Positions 6,602 to 13,664 of a DNA stretch of 36,486 nucleotides are shown piece after piece. Each line of letters begins with the position of its first letter. Position 1 is the stretch's first letter. The notes beneath the pieces are model-generated. The model worked only from the letters and a program-made list of their open reading frames with translations, did no database searches and was not told where the DNA came from. The translations under genes were made by a program, and so were the position numbers. This stretch comes from a virus, in the IMG/VR virus record IMGVR_UViG_3300050175_000073, positions 1-36,486 of that record; one strand, written 5' to 3'.

Positions 6602-6786
6602 AGCTTAAACCTCCATTGGATTGTTTTTAGAATGAACCTGGTCACGGTCAGACCCTCAATCATCTGGTCGATCTGCCGTACCAACCTATCTGTGTTTTCC
6701 TCGGGCTGCCATGTTTGGCCTTTCTTTTTATAGTAAAAGTACCATAGCCTGAACCCGATATAGCTTATCTTGTCATAATCGCTCAC
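6598..6786 (-). CDS. small hypothetical protein, first of the secreted-protein trio
   Basis: 62 residues from the GTG at 6786, which has AGGAGG five bases upstream. A longer in-frame reading from TTG 6837 has no ribosome site. The protein is aromatic-rich (YIGFRLWYFYYKKKG), then helical (DRLVRQIDQMIEGL), ending WRFKL. No signal peptide or clear membrane span is seen. It is coupled by ATGA to the dockerin-like genes, so it probably acts with them. Function unknown. Confidence 0.6.
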   Translation of the reverse strand: MSDYDKISYIGFRLWYFYYKKKGQTWQPEENTDRLVRQIDQMIEGLTVTRFILKTIQWRFKL

Positions 6787-7053
6787 TACCTCCTCCTGCT
6801 GGTTTGTTTGCCTCACTGTCTGCACAGTATATGACAATGCCGAGACTATTGCAAGCGGCCCTTAGATTATTTTGCCTGCGCCATGCGCGTTCCTGCATGC
6901 AGAGAGTAGGTGCATGGCTTTTAAAAGACTAGGGGTAGTAGGAGGCCTTTGAATTCTGCAGAGGGCTTCAGTGGAGCGTGCAGGGAGGAGAATCAGTGCA
7001 TTGCCATCTCTTAAACCTATCTCTTCGAAGATGATGAAAAAAAATATTCTCAG

Positions 7054-7073
7054 GAGCCTGTTGACCCTGTGGG
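7054..7073 (-). repeat. 20-bp inverted repeat, right copy
   Basis: Reverse complement of 5672-5691, all 20 bases identical. On the minus strand it is followed after about ten bases by a run of seven T. The pair flanks the three-gene secreted-protein cassette. Confidence 0.85.
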
Positions 7074-7251
7074 TAAAAAGAGAGTTCCGCTGGGTGGATC
7101 TTCTGTAGGGAAGTACCTCTCTTTTTATCCACAAGTCACCAGGCTTAATGTGGCACCCGCAAAGAAACCCAGCCTGTTTCTTTATACAGGGAAGATCCAC
7201 TGCAAGGGTTGTTGCAGGAAGAAGTTCCGCCTACGGCGGTGAAGTTACGCC

Positions 7252-7499
7252 GTGACAGATACGTGACATGGCGGGGTCACGGCGATGAGTCCAGTAAAAA
7301 CGCTGGCTACACTGTATATGTTACACCGTTACCCCTATTATTAAAAAAAGTATAAATATAGTAAAAGGGTATATGTAGCATTAAAAGTTTTGTTTGGCGT
7401 TTTCCGGTGTACATTGTCACACGGGCGTGTGAAGTAGTTGTTTGGAAAAGGAAAATTGGCGTGACAGGGGGGTGTGACACCGTGACACCCCGATGTCAC
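7252..7499. repeat. GTGACA/TGTCAC iterons around an AT-rich core
   Basis: GTGACA occurs at 7252, 7263, 7461, 7474 and 7482, and inverted as TGTCAC at 7415 and 7494 and as GTCAC at 7276. Hairpins TCACAC-gggc-GTGTGA (7417-7432) and GGGGTGT/ACACCCC (7469-7491) overlap them. Between the two clusters lies an AT-rich stretch (7335-7390) that could melt easily. This iteron-AT-iteron layout next to a helicase gene is typical of replication origins or multi-site operators. Confidence 0.6.
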
Positions 7500-7526
7500 A
7501 TTTCTGTGAACCGGGGTGTGCTTGGC

Positions 7527-7584
7527 GCACCCATGAGGAGTGGTAGCCCTCATGTTGCACCCATGAGGAGTGGTAGCCCTCATG
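7527..7584. repeat. two tandem 28-bp copies, each a hairpin
   Basis: Copies 7527-7554 and 7557-7584 are identical over 28 bases and are separated by TT. Each contains CATGAGG and CCTCATG arms. The right copy extends to a 10-bp perfect stem (ACCCATGAGG/CCTCATGGGT, 7559-7587) with a 9-base loop. They lie 63 bases after the helicase stop codon and lack a T-run, so they could be processing, stability or protein-binding hairpins. Confidence 0.7.
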
Positions 7585-7649
7585 GGTGGCCATTCTAGGA
7601 AGGTATCAAGTTCTTTGAATGGTAAAGTGCGAAGTGCGCAGTTAGCTTA

Positions 7650-8984
7650 TCAATATGCGCCGTCCTTGTCAAATCTTTCAGCAGGATGTGGCGCCTTCCA
7701 GTCTTTATCCTTCCGCCTCCACCCCCTGCCTCGTCTATTCTCAATGATCCGAGTCCCTGGTATATTGTATTTCTTGGTAAGCATCCTTTTATATTCAAAG
7801 CCAAGCTTGATCATTATGCTGGATATCCTTGCATACTTAAGGTTATTCATATCCCTTATTTCTATATCAAGGTGGTCTGTTATCTCCTTAACCAGTATAT
7901 GAAACTTATCCTCAACAAGGTGCTCTATGTCATCCGCCCAAGCATCGTCTATTTCTGAGCCCCTCTGGCGCTCTATGGCGAGTTTTTCCTGGCGGGGTGG
8001 TAGGTAGATATTAGTCTTCTGATTAAAGCCGTCTGTGGTGCGTTCTAGCGACCTTTCTATGGCCTCGGCGAATAACTGGTCCTTGATTTCTCCTAAAGCA
8101 TCCACTTCGATATTATCGACCCTGATAGGCAGGTATCTTCTGTTGCCAGTCTCATCGCGCAGGAAACTGTCGTTATTGGTTGTCCCGACCAGTATGCAGC
8201 GCCGGGGATAAGACTTATACATGCGGTCATAGGGCATCCTGATATTGTCATGCGTGCCGGTTATGAATGACTTGGACTCGCACGAGTCGCTGCGCAGGAA
8301 TTGCTTAAGCTCGGCTATCTCTATGCACCACCGCCCTTGTATCTCGCGTAAAGATTCCTTGTCGAATTTCGTGCCTGTCATCTCAGCATAGAAGGGCTCG
8401 AATAACGTCCTCATAGCGCTTGTCTTGCGGCACCCTTGCGGCCCTATGAGTATGGTCATGTAATCGAACTGATTTCCTGGTCTAAGCGCTCTATTGACGG
8501 CACCGAACATCATCATCAATCCAACCATAGAAGAGTATTCCTCATCCTTGGCGCCGAAGTATTTAGCGAACATTGACTCTAGGCGCTTCTCCCCGTCCCA
8601 CTCCAGAGGTTTAAGGTAGTCGGCAAGTGGGTCATACGGGTTTAGCATGGCCACTGCTTCGATTACCGCATGCACCTTTTTATCGTTTGGCTCAGATATT
8701 ATATAGTGCGACAAAGGAGTTTCCGTAAGCCAGGAGCACGCCATAGTTATGTGTGCGTCTTCCCATGGGTAGGTGTTACTCTTGAAGGGCAAAGGTTCCA
8801 GGTTCTGGACTATACCAGTCATGACGTTGTACTTTATCTTCCCCTTTAAACGCTTGTCGTTAAGGAAGATCTTCATGAGGTTGTGGTAGTCTGATTTTAA
8901 GACTTCGCCCTTGGTGTAGTGTAAATTTTCAGTCCATGTGTCGTTGTTTTCTATGTTTGTTTGATTTTCAGTGGTATAATTCAT
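7650..8984 (-). CDS. VirE/SF3-type helicase, probable replication initiator
   Basis: 444 residues of the VirE (PF05272-like) P-loop family. Walker A is GPQGCRKTS (181-189), a Walker-B-like element is WCIEIAEL (219-226), motif C is ILVGTTNN (264-271), and an arginine-finger stretch is GNRRYLPI (280-287). The N-terminal domain of about 130 residues has no primase motifs visible, and the C-terminus has a winged-helix feel (RISSIMIKLGFEYKR). It is the only replication enzyme seen, so it likely unwinds or loads at the origin while the host supplies primase and polymerase. The adjacent iteron region is the obvious target. Confidence 0.85.
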   Translation of the reverse strand: MNYTTENQTNIENNDTWTENLHYTKGEVLKSDYHNLMKIFLNDKRLKGKIKYNVMTGIVQNLEPLPFKSNTYPWEDAHITMACSWLTETPLSHYIISEPNDKKVHAVIEAVAMLNPYDPLADYLKPLEWDGEKRLESMFAKYFGAKDEEYSSMVGLMMMFGAVNRALRPGNQFDYMTILIGPQGCRKTSAMRTLFEPFYAEMTGTKFDKESLREIQGRWCIEIAELKQFLRSDSCESKSFITGTHDNIRMPYDRMYKSYPRRCILVGTTNNDSFLRDETGNRRYLPIRVDNIEVDALGEIKDQLFAEAIERSLERTTDGFNQKTNIYLPPRQEKLAIERQRGSEIDDAWADDIEHLVEDKFHILVKEITDHLDIEIRDMNNLKYARISSIMIKLGFEYKRMLTKKYNIPGTRIIENRRGRGWRRKDKDWKAPHPAERFDKDGAY

Positions 8985-9236
8985 TTTGATCCCTTTAGGG
9001 TTGAATGTTTATGCAATGTGGCCCCATGACAGTTGATGCGTTTATGTTCTTCTCTTGGGTAGGTTTATTGGTGTTGACCTCCTTTCACTCCCCTCCCCGG
9101 AAGTGGTGAGAAGCGCTAGATGATAGCCTAGCGCTTCTCTTTTTTCCTTTGCAAGTCGTACACCCTAGTTAAAGTGATGCGCGTTGCCTTGCCGCAGACC
9201 ATCGCACGGGGTATTCCTTGTCCGTGGCCAAAATAG
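8985..9236. other. intergenic region between the LRV operon and the helicase gene
   Basis: No gene is seen. It carries the strong hairpin at 9108-9139. Reading leftward there is an orphan ribosome-site-like AAAGGAGGT near 9080 with no start codon behind it. Apart from the AAAGGG ribosome site of the helicase gene just before 8984, I recognise no clear promoter. Confidence 0.5.
9108..9145 (+). terminator. intrinsic terminator, plus-strand orientation
   Basis: GAGAAGCGCTAG (9108-9119) and CTAGCGCTTCTC (9128-9139) form a perfect 12-bp stem with an 8-base loop, followed by six T (9140-9145). On the minus strand it has a leading A-run but no T-run, so it stops rightward transcripts better than the leftward LRV transcript. 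Confidence 0.7.
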
Positions 9237-9989
9237 CTAGCTTTTCGGGAGGTGTATTTTGGTTCTCCGCCGTACGCTGTTTCGCCCCCCACCCTTATTC
9301 CGATTATATTTGACGCGCCATCGCACTGGGAATTCTTTATCTGAAGCCAAAATGTCTATGGTCTCAGGAAGCGTGCTTTTATTGTCCGCCACGGCCCATC
9401 GAACCATGTAATCTTGATCTTTGCCCAAGATTGATAGGATATCCTGGGGAGTATTTTGATTGCCCGCCACACGCCGTCGCACTTCGTGGTTTTGATCTGC
9501 GGCCATAACAGTTAGCGTCTCCCGGGGCGTATTTGGATTGCCCGCCACAACCCATCGCACAGATTCGTCTTGATCTGCGGCTAGAACAGTTAGCGCTTTC
9601 TGAGGCGTATTTGGGTCGTCCGCGACAATCCCTCGCACTTCGTGGCTTTGGTCTGCGGCCAAAACAGTTAGTGTCTCCTGGGGAGTATTTGGATTGCCCG
9701 CCACAGCACGTCGCACTTCTCGGCTTTTGTCTGCGGCCAGAACAGTTAGCGTCTCCTGGGGAGTATTTGGATTGCCCGCCACAGACCATCGCACTTCGTG
9801 GTCTTGATTTGCGGCCAGAACAGTTAGCGTCTCCTGGGGCGTACTTGGATTGCCCGCCACAGCCCATTGCACAGATTCGTCTTGATCTGCGGCTAGAACA
9901 GTTAGCGTCTCCTGGGGCGTACTTGGATTGCCAGCCAAGTTCCGTTGAACTTCGATTTTTTGGTCTGAATCATCGCATCCCGTATTCAT
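9237..9989 (-). CDS. LRV-repeat protein 3 (8 repeats)
   Basis: 250 residues: a 20-residue cap starting MNTGCDDSDQ, eight 26-residue leucine-rich-repeat-variant units (nucleotides 9306-9929), and a basic tail (NRNKGGGRNSVRRRTKIHLPKS region). LRV units form a right-handed superhelix of alternating alpha and 3-10 helices in the Azotobacter structure; no general function is known. The last two repeats diverge most (QDILSILGKDQDY and LPETIDILASDKEF) and act as the C-cap. Repeat 8 resembles repeat 10 of LRV2. The start is TAATG-coupled to LRV2. The complete N-cap suggests this may be closest to the ancestral copy (inference). Confidence 0.85.
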   Translation of the reverse strand: MNTGCDDSDQKIEVQRNLAGNPSTPQETLTVLAADQDESVQWAVAGNPSTPQETLTVLAANQDHEVRWSVAGNPNTPQETLTVLAADKSREVRRAVAGNPNTPQETLTVLAADQSHEVRGIVADDPNTPQKALTVLAADQDESVRWVVAGNPNTPRETLTVMAADQNHEVRRRVAGNQNTPQDILSILGKDQDYMVRWAVADNKSTLPETIDILASDKEFPVRWRVKYNRNKGGGRNSVRRRTKIHLPKS

Positions 9990-12900
9990 TAGCTAGTTTC
10001 CTTTGGTTTGTTATTCAGGTTCTCCGACGCACCGCATCGCACGGATTCGTCTTCGTCCTCGACCAAGATGGCTAGGGCCTGCGAAGGCGTACTTGGATTG
10101 CGCGCCACGGTCCGTCGCACTTTGCGGTCTTGATCTGCGGCCAGAACAGTTAGCGCCTCCTGGGGCGTATTTGCATTTCCCGCCACAGCACATCGCACTT
10201 CGTGGTCTTGATCTGTAGCCAGAACAGTTAGCGCTTCCTGGGGCGTATTTTGATTGCCGGCCACAGCCCATCGCACCACAAAGATTTGATCTGCGGCTAG
10301 AACAGTTAGCGCCTCCTGGGGCGTATTTTGATTGCCCGCCACGGTCCGTCGCACTTTGTGGTCTTGATTTGCGGCCAGAACAGTTAGCGTCTCCTGGGGC
10401 GTACTTGGATTTTCCGCCACGGCACGTCGCACTTCGCGGCTTTGGTCTGCGGCCAAAACAGTTAGTGTCTCCTGGGGAGTATTTGGGTCGTCCGCGACAG
10501 CCCATCGCACTTCGTGGTATTGATCTGCGGCCATAACAGTTAGCGTCTCCTGGGGAGTATTTGGATTGCGCGCCACGGCACGTCGCACTTCGCGGCTTTG
10601 GTCTGCGGCCAAAACAGTTAGCGCTTCCTGGGGCGTACTTGGATTGCGCGCCACACGCCGTCGCACTTCGCGGTTTTGATCTGCGGCTAGAACAGTTAGC
10701 GTCTCCTGAAGCGTATTTGGATTGCCCGCCACAGCCCATCGCACTTCGTGGTCTTGATCTGTGGCCAGAACAGTTAGCGTCTCCCGGGGCGTATTTGGAT
10801 TGCGCGCCACGGTCCGTCGCACTTCTCGGCTTTTGTCTGCGGCCAGAACAGTTAGCGTCTCCTGGGGCGTACTTGGATTGCCCGCCACAGCACATCGCAC
10901 TTCGTGGTCTTGATTTGCGGCCATAACAGTTAGCGTCTCCTGAAGCGTACTTGGATTGCTCGCCACAGCCCATCGCACCACAAAGATTTGGTCTGTAGCC
11001 AGAACAGTTAGCGTCTCCTGGGGCGTATTTTGATTGCCCGCCACGGTCCGTCGCACTTTGCGGTCTTGATCTGCGGCCATAACAGTTAGCGTCTCCCGGG
11101 GCGTACTTGGGTCGTACGCGACAACCCATCGCACTTCGTGGTTTCGGTCTGAAGCCAAAACAAATAGGGTTTCCGGAGGCGTGCTTTTATTGCCCGCCAC
11201 GGCACGTCGCACTTCGTGGCTTTTGTCTGCGGCCAAAACAGTTAGCGTCTCCTGGGGCGTACTTGGATTGCCCGCCATACGCCGTCGCACTTCGAGGTTT
11301 TGATCTGCGGCCATAACAGTTAGTGTCTCCTGGGGAGTATTTGGATTGCCCGCCACAGACCATCGCACTTCGTGGATTTGGTCTGCGGCCAGAACAGTTA
11401 GGGTATGCGGGTGCGTGTTAGGGTTTCCCACCAAACGCCGTCGCACTTCGTGGCTTTGGTCTGCGGCCAAAACAGTTAGCGTCTCCCGGGGCGTATTTGG
11501 ATTGCCCGCCACACGCCGTCGCACTTCAAGGTCTTGATCTGCGGCCAGAACAGTTAGCGTCTCCCGGGGCGTATTTGGATTGCTCGCCACAGCCCATCGC
11601 ACTTCGCGGTTTTGATCTGCGGCTAGAACAGTTAGCGTCTCCTGAAGCGTATTTGGATTGCCCGCCACAGACCATCGTACTTCGTGGTCTTGATCTGTGG
11701 CCATAACAGTTAGCGCTTTCTGGGGCGTATTTGGATTGCCCGCCACAACCCATCGTACAGATTCGTCTTGATCTGCGGCTAGAACAGTTAGCGCTTCCTG
11801 AGGCGTATTTGGGTCGTCCGCGACAATCCCTCGCACTTCGAGGCTTTGGTCTGCGGCCAAAACAGTTAGTGTCTCCTGGGGCGTACTTGGGTCGTACGCG
11901 ACAACCCCTCGCACTTCGCATCCCGTATTCATTAGCTAGTTTCCTTTGGTTTGTTATTCGGGTTCTCCGACGCACCGCATCGCACGGATTCGTCTTCGTC
12001 CTCGACCAAGATGGCTAGGGCCTGCGAAGGCGTATTTTGATTGCGCGCCACAGCCCATCGCACCACAAAGATTTGATCTGCGGACAAAACAGTTAGCGTC
12101 TCCCGGGGCGTATTTGGATTGTCCGCCACACGCCGTCGCACTTCGTGGTTTTGATCTGCGGCCATAACAGTTAGCGCCTCCCGGGGCGTATTTAAATTGC
12201 TCGCCACAGCCCATCGCACTTCGTAGTCTTGATCTGCGGCCAAAATGGCTAGTGTCCCTGGAGGCGTATTCGGGTTGCCCGCCACAGACCATCGCACCAC
12301 AAAGATTTGGTCTGCGGCTAGAACAGTTAGCGCCTCCTGGGGCGTATTTGGATTGTCCGCCACGGCACGTCGCACTTCGTGGATTTTGTCTGCGGCCATA
12401 ACAGTTAGCGTCTCCCGGGGCGTATTTTGATTGCTCGCCACGGCACGTCGCACTTCGAGGTTTTGATCTGCGGCCATAACAGTTAGTGTCTCCTGGGGAG
12501 TATTTTGATTGCCCGCCACAGCCCATCGCACTTCGTGGTCTTGATTTGCGGCCAAAACAGTTAGCGCTTCCTGGGGCGTACTTGGATTGCCCGCCACAAC
12601 CCATCGTACAGATTCGTCTTGATCTGCGGCTAGAACAGTTAGCGCCTCCTGGGGCGTATTTGGGTCGTCCGCGACAACCCTTCGCACTTCGTGGTCTTGA
12701 TCTGTGGCCAAAACAGTTAGCGCTTCCTGGGGCGTACTTGGATTGCCCGCCACACACCATCGCACTTCGTGGTCTTGATCTGCGGCCATAACAGTTAGCG
12801 TCTCCTGAAGCGTACTTGGATTGCTCGCCACAGCCCATCGCACTTCGTGGTCTTGATCTGTGGCCAAAACAGTTAGCGCTTTCTGGGGCGTACTTGGATT

Positions 12901-13524
12901 GCCCGCCACACACCATCGCACTTCGTGGTCTTGATCTGCGGCCAAAACAGTTAGCGCTTCCTGGGGCGTATTTTGATTGCCCGCCACACGCCGTCGCACT
13001 TTGCGGTCTTGATCTGCGGCCATAACAGTTAGCGTCTCCCGGGGCGTACTTGGATTGCGCGCCACAGCCCATTGCACAGATTCGTCTTGATCTGCGGCTA
13101 GAACAGTTAGCGTCTCCTGGGGCGTGTTTGGGTCGTCCGCGACAACCCCTCGCACTTCGTGGTCTTGATCTGTGGCCAGAACAGTTAGCGCCTCCCGGGG
13201 CGTATTTAAATTGCTCGCCACAGACCATCGCACTTCGTGGTCTTGATCTGCGGCCAGAACAGTTAGCGTCTCCCGGGGCGTATTTGGATTGCGCGCCACG
13301 GCATTTCGCACTTCGCGGTTTTTGTTTGCGGCCAGAACAGTTAGCGCTTTCTGGGGCGTATTTGGATTGCCCGCCACAGCCAATTGCACCACAAAGGCTT
13401 GGTCTGCGGCTAGAACAGTTAGCGTTTCCTGGGGCGTATTTGGATTGCGCGCCACACGCCGTCGCACTTTGCGGTCTTGATCTGCGGCCAAAACAGTTAG
13501 CGTCTCCTGGGGCGTATCTGGATT
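9306..13524 (-). repeat. 52 LRV repeats of 78 bp in three arrays
   Basis: The units total 20 + 24 + 8, all exactly 78 bp and in frame, interrupted only by the caps at the gene junctions (9930-10021 and 11894-11964). Variation concentrates at unit residues 17-19 (DHE 12 times, DES 7, DRK, IFV and SRE 4 each, and others) and 22-23. Residue 22 is Trp in 24 units and Arg in 19. Neighbouring units are as different as distant ones, and multi-unit blocks recur, so the arrays appear shuffled by recombination. Confidence 0.9.
9989..11932 (-). CDS. LRV-repeat protein 2 (24 repeats)
   Basis: 647 residues: MNTGCEVRGVVAY, then 24 LRV units of 26 residues (10022-11893), then NLNNKPKETS. Compared with LRV3, the N-cap after MNTGC is missing and the sequence jumps into the end of a repeat (EVRGVVAY), as expected from a deletion by recombination. 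The last unit (SQALAILVEDEDESVRCGASE) is shared with LRV1. No signal peptide, membrane span or catalytic motif is visible, so a cytoplasmic or virion solenoid that binds protein or nucleic acid is inferred. It overlaps LRV1 and LRV3 as TAATG on both sides, so the three are made together. Confidence 0.85.
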   Translation of the reverse strand: MNTGCEVRGVVAYDPSTPQETLTVLAADQSLEVRGIVADDPNTPQEALTVLAADQDESVRWVVAGNPNTPQKALTVMATDQDHEVRWSVAGNPNTLQETLTVLAADQNREVRWAVASNPNTPRETLTVLAADQDLEVRRRVAGNPNTPRETLTVLAADQSHEVRRRLVGNPNTHPHTLTVLAADQIHEVRWSVAGNPNTPQETLTVMAADQNLEVRRRMAGNPSTPQETLTVLAADKSHEVRRAVAGNKSTPPETLFVLASDRNHEVRWVVAYDPSTPRETLTVMAADQDRKVRRTVAGNQNTPQETLTVLATDQIFVVRWAVASNPSTLQETLTVMAANQDHEVRCAVAGNPSTPQETLTVLAADKSREVRRTVARNPNTPRETLTVLATDQDHEVRWAVAGNPNTLQETLTVLAADQNREVRRRVARNPSTPQEALTVLAADQSREVRRAVARNPNTPQETLTVMAADQYHEVRWAVADDPNTPQETLTVLAADQSREVRRAVAENPSTPQETLTVLAANQDHKVRRTVAGNQNTPQEALTVLAADQIFVVRWAVAGNQNTPQEALTVLATDQDHEVRCAVAGNANTPQEALTVLAADQDRKVRRTVARNPSTPSQALAILVEDEDESVRCGASENLNNKPKETS

Positions 13525-13548
13525 TTCCGCTGCGCTTTGATTATTCAT
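11932..13548 (-). CDS. LRV-repeat protein 1 (20 repeats), first gene of the LRV operon
   Basis: 538 residues: MNNQSAAE, 20 LRV units of 26 residues (11965-13524), then NPNNKPKETS. Each unit begins N-P-N-T-P-Q-E-T-L-T-V-L and continues A-A-D-Q with variable residues, then V-R and a second variable pair before V-A. The length adds up exactly (8+520+10), with no broken unit. An AAAAGGAGA ribosome site lies 9-10 bases upstream of ATG. Two palindromes and a terminator-like hairpin precede it, and a small HTH gene lies upstream, so expression is probably regulated. Function unknown; modular binding is inferred. Confidence 0.85.
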   Translation of the reverse strand: MNNQSAAENPDTPQETLTVLAADQDRKVRRRVARNPNTPQETLTVLAADQAFVVQLAVAGNPNTPQKALTVLAANKNREVRNAVARNPNTPRETLTVLAADQDHEVRWSVASNLNTPREALTVLATDQDHEVRGVVADDPNTPQETLTVLAADQDESVQWAVARNPSTPRETLTVMAADQDRKVRRRVAGNQNTPQEALTVLAADQDHEVRWCVAGNPSTPQKALTVLATDQDHEVRWAVASNPSTLQETLTVMAADQDHEVRWCVAGNPSTPQEALTVLATDQDHEVRRVVADDPNTPQEALTVLAADQDESVRWVVAGNPSTPQEALTVLAANQDHEVRWAVAGNQNTPQETLTVMAADQNLEVRRAVASNQNTPRETLTVMAADKIHEVRRAVADNPNTPQEALTVLAADQIFVVRWSVAGNPNTPPGTLAILAADQDYEVRWAVASNLNTPREALTVMAADQNHEVRRRVADNPNTPRETLTVLSADQIFVVRWAVARNQNTPSQALAILVEDEDESVRCGASENPNNKPKETS

Positions 13549-13569
13549 TAGTTCATTCTCCTTTTAGTC

Positions 13570-13621
13570 TGTATTAATACATCTTGCATTATTCTCGACT
13601 TATTCATACAATGTGCATTGT
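13570..13621. promoter_or_regulatory. two operator-like palindromes in the LRV leader
   Basis: TGTATTAATACA (13570-13581) is a perfect 12-base palindrome just before the LRV1 ribosome site. ACAATG-tg-CATTGT (13608-13621) is a perfect 6-base-arm inverted repeat 26 bases further upstream. Their spacing in a leader right behind an HTH gene suggests binding sites for a regulator. I see no clear -35/-10 pair to name a promoter. Confidence 0.5.
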
Positions 13622-13641
13622 CATCTTGTTTGTTGTAACAT
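13621..13641 (-). CDS. possible 6-residue leader peptide (MLQQTR)
   Basis: ATG at 13641 with AAAAGGAG placed five bases upstream opens a six-codon frame ending in TGA at 13621, next to the palindrome at 13608. The ribosome site is as strong as that of LRV1. It could be a translated leader or a decoy site; short length makes chance occurrence possible. Confidence 0.3.
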   Translation of the reverse strand: MLQQTR

Positions 13642-13664
13642 GACGACTCCTTTTAGTGGCTTTC

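Larger units (their letters stand above)
6787..7649. other. 863-bp gene-free region rich in hairpins and iterons
   Basis: No convincing gene is seen on either strand. From left to right it holds the inverted 20-mer (7054-7073), a large stem GTGGATCTTC/GAAGATCCAC (7094-7103, 7191-7200) containing a DnaA box TTATCCACA (7125-7133) and the hairpin AAAGAAAC/GTTTCTTT (7161-7183), and CCGCC-TAC-GGCGG (7228-7240). CGCCGTGAC/GTCACGGCG follows (7248-7284). Then come an AT-rich stretch (about 7335-7390), a GTGACA iteron cluster, and two tandem hairpin repeats (7527-7587). It may be a replication origin or a structured RNA downstream of the helicase gene. Confidence 0.55.

Noticed and set aside
6862-7200. 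112-codon minus-strand frame
   Set aside because: It has a GTG start with no ribosome site, no recognisable domain, and overlaps the structured hairpin region and the 20-bp repeat.
7341-7583. 80-codon minus-strand frame with MRATTPHGC repeats
   Set aside because: It arises from the tandem hairpin repeat and iteron region; there is no ribosome site and the composition is not protein-like.
11954-13228. Long Cys/Arg-rich frames on the same strand and Pro-rich frames on the other strand in the LRV arrays
   Set aside because: They are explained by the multiple-of-three unit length, lack ribosome sites, and conflict with the TAATG-coupled LRV frame.
9306-13524. Regular 78-bp repeats as a CRISPR array or non-coding satellite
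   Set aside because: There are no unique spacers; units are contiguous, always in frame and encode a known repeat fold. Variation is mainly at specific codons.
9306-13524. Diversity-generating retroelement as the source of variation
   Set aside because: No reverse transcriptase or template repeat is present, and the changes are not limited to adenine positions.
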